A DNA stretch of 64,000 nt. Source: Metallyticus violacea. Its lineage: Eukaryota; Arthropoda; Insecta; Mantodea; Metallyticidae. The notes below the pieces were generated by a model. It saw nothing but the letters and a program-made list of their open reading frames with translations, ran no database searches and was not told the origin of the DNA. Position numbers and translations under genes: made by a program. The stretch is taken from NCBI GenBank assembly GCA_030762175.1, contig CM060841.1, forward strand, positions 13,304,501 to 13,368,500. Reading direction: 5' to 3'. Below are positions 57,541 to 64,000 of the stretch, one piece after another (the stretch's first letter is position 1; each line of letters opens with the position of its first letter).

Positions 57541-60171
57541 CGGGGAATCATACAAATACTGCAGAAGAGAAGTTCTTGCTGAATTTTCATTAGTAACCTC
57601 TTCTTTGAAAGTTATTTTTCAGATTATTGAACAAAGTTCGAACCCAATTGGGACTTTTTCACTAACAAGAAAAAGACAAGGAAAAAAAAAAAAAAAGAGA
57701 GAGAGAGTTTGAACTTAGCAGAAGCTTGATGAATCGCTATCAATATTTCACACTTCTTGATAGTTAATAACACGATTAGCCCAGAAAATTTATGTATCTT
57801 TCGGAAGTGCGTATAAAGGCACTCAGTTGCTGAGTCTTCATTCATAAAAATTGTTGCTGTATCTGACAAAAAAACCTTTGGAGGTGCTAAAACAAAATAT
57901 TCGGGAGGCACTTTAGGATGAACTGCAGGAGGCGAGCGTGTCAAAATCTTCCTGACAGGATTTAGGCATGTTTAGTAGCGGGTGTCAGGCACTTCGAACA
58001 TCTATATATCATGATGGTGAGTACGCACTAATTTCTTTTTAATACTAATTAATAACGAAAGAATTAAACAAGGCGGGGTATGAACTCCAATCTTTCCGGT
58101 AACTTCTCATTGGCAAAATCAGCTTCCGATTGCGTAGCGGGATGAGGATTCTGTATTTTATGGTAAAAGTAGAAAAGATGTTATTGTGAACAATTACTGG
58201 TAAATGTGAGCACTAAAATATGGAAATGTTAACAATTACCATTCGCCATTGTTGAAATTCGTAAATGTACTATTGCGAATGTGCGTTCTCCCGTTGAACA
58301 GCGCTGTTGCAATATATCTGCACGAGGGAATAACTAATTAGAAAAAAAGTGCTTTTCGTAAGATGTATTTGTGCAATTGAGTGTTTTATTAATCAATATC
58401 AGCTCATCATTCATGGTTCTAAGAACTTTCTGGATTATTTATCAATTCGCAATTGTGTGCCTTTGCTTGAAAAATTATTTTAATGACAAAATAAATGTCC
58501 TTTTCGGCATTCACTTTGTTTTGAACAAAAAATTTGGAATTTTGTATTAATGTATGGTACATAACCCAAAAGATGTAAGCCAAACCAGATACTAAGATAA
58601 TCAAATATGCTACCACTACCTACTAAAATGTATATGTGTTGACATTTCAGGAATACCAGGGCACCTTTGTACATACTCAGAAGCAATGCATTGATCCACA
58701 TTTGGAAGAAAAACTGACTTAATTAGGTCAACTATCATTTACCACATTCTCTTAAAATGAGCACATTTGCGGATAAATGTCAACAATTTATGGAAAAAGT
58801 GGTTAATACCTATATAATGATTTCATTCTGTTATCTATATTTACCAAGGTAGCATATAGATAATGGTGAACATCTATTGCATTTCCCAACGTAATCATAA
58901 CACACACATACACACAAATTATATATATATATTCAAGTTTGGTGTTTTTGTGGCAACGATAAAACTTTGCACAGGCCACAAGTTTGACGAAGTGAGGTGA
59001 CCACAGGAATAGGAAGGTTAGGGAAGAATAAATATTTGTATTATCATACATCCTTGAGATCGTAAGGAAATACCGTGGAATGTAATCTATGGTGAGCGCG
59101 ATTTCCAGAGAATTGTATATTGGTTCGGCCCACATGAGATTGTTTACCTAAGTAAACGAGTAATTGAAATTTAAAAACTTTCGTGGTATGAGCCTTGTGA
59201 CTTTCGCAGATAGCATGAGGTTTTAATATGTACATTAGGGATGAATTGGCCAAGGTTTCCTGCTTCATTTTTATTCGAAGTATGCTGCGAACAAAATGAA
59301 CTTGCGATTGCGTAGCGGAATGTATTACAAGTCATTTATTGTATTAGAACACACAGTCACACATATGTAATATTTGTGCTATGATTATTATAAATAATTA
59401 TACGTTAATCATTATTAACTGATGTGCATGGGCGTGCGATTAAGGTGTGGGCATTAGCGACTTGGCAATGCTCTGCTAATGTAGTAAAATCTCTGAGTTT
59501 GGACACCCCTGTATGTGAGACATCTCATTATATTGGGCAACTTTTCTTGGAACTAGGACAAATTTCTATTCTTTAACATGTCCAGTTCGGCACCCCAAAT
59601 CCTGAAAGGTGATCATCCTTTTTGACCATAGTTTGGAAAATATCTCTTTCTGTCATGCATTTACGTTAACTTATTTAAATGGGTCATTAGCAAGTGCACA
59701 GTACTGTAACATCAAAAAGATAGGGGTTTCCTTAACTGGCTTTCTGTTACCTGTTTGAGCTTGATACACATTTATCTCTATGCTTTGCAATGGGTTATTA
59801 AGCACAGCGGTATGGAAAGAATGGGTCTTTTTAACATTTATTCCTGTTGTGCTTCCTCAGTTCTTTACAAAATGTAAAATTGTTACGCATTTTCAAGAAA
59901 GTACACTGGACATAACTGTAAACTTACTGAAGGAAGCAATTGCATGCAAATAAGCAGATTGTCCTCAGTTCCTGTTGAGGTGAAGTGCAAAATTTTGCTA
60001 TTATGCAGTTTCAATATACTTTAGCGTTAGTAATACATGCGATTTCCTTTAACTTGTGTACATAATGTGAGCACTTAATGCCAAGAAGGTTTTCAGCAAT
60101 AGAACATCAGTGGTAAAGCATTTTACTACTTTATAGTAAGCAATTTTTATACAGAAGCGAAATATGCTTTC
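57541..60171. other. Long unassigned AT-rich stretch
   Basis: No recognised repeat or gene over about 2.6 kb. The largest frames (57624-57944, 106 codons; 58803-59135, 110 codons, both minus) are within chance expectation and match nothing I know. A (CA)/(TA) microsatellite lies at about 58900-58930. Confidence 0.45.
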
Positions 60172-60432
60172 GATGATTGATTGATTTATTTAGGGACGCT
60201 CTTTAACATCTCAGGTCATCAGCGTCCCATTCAATTTAGGGCGTGAAACGGCCGACAAATTTTGCTCAGAGGTCTCTTCTTTCAGGTTGGAGGTTCTTTA
60301 TCGTGCCGTAAATGTACGACACGGAATCCATGGTGTTACTTCCCTTCCGAAGAAAGCCATACTTAGGATTTTTACACCCGAAAAATTCCATCGATCCTGG
60401 TCGGGTTTGAACCCGCGATCTTGGGTTTATGC
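60172..60432 (-). mobile_element. SINE B, minus strand, lacking the tRNA 5' end
   Basis: Well-kept body (tttagggacgctctttaaca onward, cttcccttccgaagaaagcc) ending at gggtttgaacccgcgatctt. The A-box end that should follow is missing. Confidence 0.92.
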
Positions 60433-62811
60433 ATAACAGAGGAAGACTATTTTCTTTGTATAGTATTTTTAAAGATTGTACTTAACTTTGTGAGATTATT
60501 ACCTATATTATAATTATAGGGAATGACATAGTTATTAATTATTAGCCAATCACAATAGGATCGCTGAAAACTGTTCTAAATTAACTATTGTGCAAGTATA
60601 ATTCGCTTTTTTAAGTATTTTTTTTTCCTCAAACATTTTGCACGCACATGCTGAAAGCACTTTCAGCAGAGATACTACAGGAAAGCTAAGAGAACATCTG
60701 TATAAATAAACATTTAGTGAGAAAAGTGCTAACAAGATGTAATCGATATCCCTTCCTGAATAAATGAGCAAGGTTGAGAGCAGTGTGAGAGACTGGTAGT
60801 GGTCGCAGGGTGACCAAGCTATTGTCAGTTCATGGAGAGGGGCGGGCAAGGTCATCGTCTAGGGTCATGAGAACGAATACATCACCGGGAGACCGACCAG
60901 TTTACACATATAAAAAACCTCAGTAGTGGTACCTAAGGCTATTCACAATATTTCGGTTACTGGCCTTGGACCTAATGCCATAAATATACATTTGTTCCTT
61001 GCGCACATCCATCCGTCCCATCTAATGCGACCTTCACCCTTTCTCGGGATGCGAGAGGAGAGTAGGAGGGGAGGCTGGGAACGCTAGCCTCAGTCACAAC
61101 ATCACGCCGTGGATTGCGAAAGTTGGCCATTTACTGCAACGTAACTATTGTTAACATTCGTAAACAACAAATATTCATTACCATATTTGAGTGAGTTGTA
61201 TTCATCTCAATCAAGAAAGTGAGGGAAGGAGATGAGTAAAGAAGATCGAGTGAAGAGTAAAGATAGAAGGGAATGATAATCGATCACACACACACACACA
61301 CATCATGAACACATCACCAACAACTACTCAACCATTCAACTAATGAAGGAGAAAGAAGACCGAGAGCAGACATGGTTGTTATAGTAAACAACACAATACA
61401 AAAGGAGGAGATGAATGAAGATGTAAGGGAGGTAAGAATCACGGGGAGGGAGTCAGGGTCGGCGGTAAAAGAAGAAGAAGGAAATGGTGGTATTTAAAAG
61501 GTGATAGTAAAAGTGTATGATGAGTGATAAATAGTACTGAAATACCAGATAAGTTATATAAATAATAAAAGCATTGAACAAATAGTAAATTGAAGAGTAG
61601 CGAGCAAGGATTACAAGTACAAACAGCAGTGACAGAATAGAAAGGGTAAAAACAACTTAAAGTGAATGCTCAATGTATTAAATGAACTAAGTCAGGGAAT
61701 ATAGACTTTAAAGCATGTATTAATAATATAAGTTTAAGAACACACAACCATTAAAACCTAAAGAGAAATAATGCTTTAAATAAGAAGTGAATAAAGAATG
61801 TGGAACTAAAAGTAAAATAGGAATTAAATTCTCTTAGATAGCTAGGGTAAAGTTACCAGCACCATGACCGTTCGATTTCCGATCAATTTAGTTCTTGTAG
61901 TTAGTTAGTTATTACCAGCTAATGGTAATAACTGGTTCCCAGTAACATGTAAATTATTAAACTACTTAAATAATTGTTTGTTTCTATGTTCTATTTAGTT
62001 TATTATTATATTTTATTTTTATATAGATTACGGTCTGTAAAATGTATTATGCATAATGAAACATTTTTAATAAATAATAAATTATAAAAATTGGAAGATA
62101 CGACCCGGTATAGACAACAAGGTGCGGGGATGGAGTAATGCAGATTTTATTTGATTTATTTGATTTTTTTATTCGTCTCAATTAGAATTCTGAAATCGTT
62201 TGCCCACTTCGTCCAGTTGGCCTGGTCGTATAATTAATTGAGCGATAAATGCATCGATGTTTATCGATTCTAAACATCAGGCAAGCGAGGTGGCGTTATT
62301 AATACATCTCAATGCAATTACTGATATAACATCGCAGATTACAGAATTGCTTTGCACACTAACAAAGCGACCTAATCTAATACATTTACTAATAATTGTA
62401 ACTGATTAGAACGAGAAGCGCTTACAAAGACGTTAAGAATAAAATTATCATAATTCAGATTCAGCTGTAAGGCACTGCTTAAGAAATACTGAATTGATGG
62501 TTCATTTGTCAACTAATTTTTCAAGAAATACGTACCTGGAATATATAGTTTTTAGCCTATTCTTATAAGTTTATTTTTGCTACATAACCTCAATTCCTTC
62601 TCTCGCATTTCGACTGCGATTTCGTTTCGACCTTTGGATTCCACATCGAAAAGGCACAATGTAATATACTCACAGTTTCACTTGGAAGAATTTTTGTCAT
62701 TCAGCACTTACCTGAAACGAGAAAAGAGAAATTTGACTTTAGTAATTAAAAATAAAAATTAATTTGATAACATTTATATTACAATATAATAACAATAATA
62801 TAGTCAGTCGG
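60433..62811. other. Unassigned DNA with a (CA)n tract
   Basis: A (CA)n run lies at about 61285-61303. A slightly GC-richer patch lies at 60830-61110. No gene or dispersed repeat recognised. Confidence 0.45.
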
Positions 62812-62870
62812 CTTTGTGGGCCGGTGAGAAGTTAGTGACCTGAGGGTCGTGGGTTAAAATCTAGTATGAC
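62812..62870 (+). mobile_element. tRNA-like SINE head, decayed (tentative)
   Basis: The order ggccggtgagaagttagtga, then ggtcgtgggttaaaatctag resembles an A box followed by a degraded B box at tRNA spacing. No family body was recognised after it. Confidence 0.3.
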
Positions 62871-63164
62871 GGATCCGGAACAAGACTTAGATTTAATCCC
62901 TATAGTTGGTAATAAGTATAAGTTTATAAACGACAACATTTGCATAAATAGTCGAATCTGAAATATGGATCAAGGTTAAAAACAGTCGGTACTTTTCTGT
63001 TAACGCGCCGAACGGAGTATGCATGTGCCCAACCCGCTGTTATTCTGGTGTCACAGTTAGTAATTTCGTGTGTCACAGCTCCATCAAACACACTTAAGTA
63101 TCGTGAACTTTTGGGGTATAGGGAATGATATAGTAACTACATTCATGGCACTGTTATTAATTAT

Positions 63165-63636
63165 TAATAGTGTTTAATGCCTGTTTTTACTACTGAGGCA
63201 AGTCGGTCCTGTAGTGGTAACCATACTTGCCTCCTAAACGCCAAGATCGCGGGTACAATCCCGGTCAGCGTCGATGGATTTTTTTCGGGGATAAAAATCC
63301 AACGTATGACTTCCTTCGGAAGGGAAGTAAAGCCGTGGGTCCCGTGTCTTTAAAGAACGTCCTTAAATAAATAAAAGAACTACTGAGGCACCACAGGCGG
63401 TGGACAATGATGATATATGAGATGAAATGATAAACTGGTAAAGGATTTTTTTTTAAAGGAAGGAAACGTTCCAGGCCTAAGTTTAGGGTACCTCCCCGGC
63501 ATTTGCCATTTATGAGGACTGAGGAAAATCTGTAAAAAAACTCAGTCAGGGAGGACGGTCTTGGCGGGATTCGAACCCCCAGACCTCGTGCTCACGAGTT
63601 CGGGCCTTAACGACCTCGACTACCAGTACGGTTTTA
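63165..63636 (-). mobile_element. SINE A, minus strand, split by a SINE B
   Basis: The 3' end at 63165-63200 (gtgtttaatgcctgttttta, then ctactgaggca) is separated from the rest (63391-63636) by a SINE B. The tRNA-like head at the right (gggattcgaacccccagacc, ccttaacgacctcgactacc) is intact on the complement. Confidence 0.93.
63201..63378 (+). mobile_element. SINE B nested in SINE A, internally deleted
   Basis: The head gtcggtcctgtagtggtaac, then catacttgcctcctaaacgc and cgcgggtacaatcccggtc is well kept and shows the CCT-type anticodon region. The body jumps from gggtcccgtgtc to ttaaagaacgtccttaaata, omitting about 110 bases. The target-site duplication actactgaggca at 63189-63200 and 63379-63390 is part of the host SINE A. 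Confidence 0.95.
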
Positions 63637-63644
63637 TGCACTGT

Positions 63645-63775
63645 GACTTGAAGATAAACAACTGAGGGGAAAAATCCCAGAAAAAAACCTCAGTAAGGGA
63701 ACTAATTCAACTAGGAATCAAATCTGATCCCGCCGCTTGGGAATCGCAAATGCTACCGGCAAACTATGGCGGTTG
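63645..63775 (-). mobile_element. SINE D, second copy (minus strand)
   Basis: On the minus strand: ccgccatagtttgccggtag, catttgcgattcccaagcgg, then cgggatcagatttgattcct and a body with cttactgaggtttttttctg. The order matches the copy at 13256-13393, and the head fits A- and B-box placement better here. Confidence 0.65.
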
Positions 63776-64000
63776 TAACGACAAACTTTAATACATTGCT
63801 CCCCTACATTTCCTCTACAAATTCGTGTCGTGATAGTAGCGTTACGAGCAGGTGGTGTGATGAAAGCACGTTTTGCAAAAAGTCTGGCGTTTGGAACTCC
63901 GAGAAGGATTTTTCTAAAGGATACAAAATGGTTCGGTAAGGGGCTGGTTTTCTTTTTTTTTGGGGGGGGGGGCTTCTTTGCCGTGGTTAGATCATCTTCA
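63776..64000. other. Unassigned DNA with T- and G-runs
   Basis: A run of T followed by G lies at about 63951-63972. Nothing else is recognised before the window ends. Confidence 0.4.

Noticed and set aside
57288..57590. 100-codon minus-strand frame
   Set aside because: It is antisense to the SINE C fragment.
63201..63275. Functional tRNA-Arg gene
   Set aside because: Same reasoning: it is the head of SINE B, with target-site duplications around the whole unit.
1..64000. LTR retrotransposons, viral insertions, rRNA genes, telomeric (TTAGG)n
   Set aside because: I looked for gag/pol-type motifs, long terminal repeats, rRNA signatures and insect telomere arrays and saw none. Decayed examples could escape reading by eye.

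Overview
The window is AT-rich eukaryotic DNA without prokaryotic features and without any complete, recognisable host gene. The transposable elements point to an insect: several mariner/Tc1-like relics, one group with the DUF4817-type N-terminus (FEQRKAILKWYWK.. / RYTLEQRIYIYDYV), LINE 3' ends, a hAT relic of the ZBED5/GTF2IRD2 type, and a dense population of tRNA-derived SINEs. From memory, these repeats and the spurious ORFs they create resemble those of a cockroach (Blattodea, Periplaneta-like). That assignment is recalled and was not checked by a search.

Layout. 0-10 kb: a DUF4817 mariner-like element, a second mariner family, a GC-rich island, a 55-bp minisatellite fused to a LINE fragment, and a SINE nested in a SINE. 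10-20 kb: mostly plain AT-rich DNA with scattered SINEs, a GC-rich island near 15.3 kb and a SINE-SINE fusion at 18.2-18.9 kb. 20-24 kb: a stacked locus in which a mariner relic is split by a LINE and by a SINE, then a near-perfect 85-bp inverted repeat between two (TA)n tracts, then a second DUF4817 copy. 24-32 kb: GC-rich SINE F copies, possibly unique non-coding DNA, a third DUF4817 copy, the hAT relic and an irritans-like mariner relic. 32-42 kb: a GC-rich MITE, many SINE A and B insertions with clear target-site duplications, the fourth DUF4817 copy and a second copy of the other mariner family. 42-50 kb: SINE C, a possible short first coding exon at 45838-45900 and a 169-codon hydrophobic ORF at 49305-49814. 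50-64 kb: about 1.2 kb of (TAG)n-type repeat, a CR1-like LINE 3' end, tandem SINE A copies, and a SINE B nested in a SINE A at the right edge.

No set of genes works together here. The window reads as intergenic or intronic DNA whose visible history is repeated insertion, internal deletion and decay of mobile elements. At least seven tRNA-derived SINE types coexist, and several insertions can be ordered in time because one element interrupts another or carries its own target-site duplication. The two best candidates for host or unexplained coding sequence are the short ATG-to-splice-donor stretch near 45.9 kb and the 169-codon ORF near 49.5 kb; both are uncertain.
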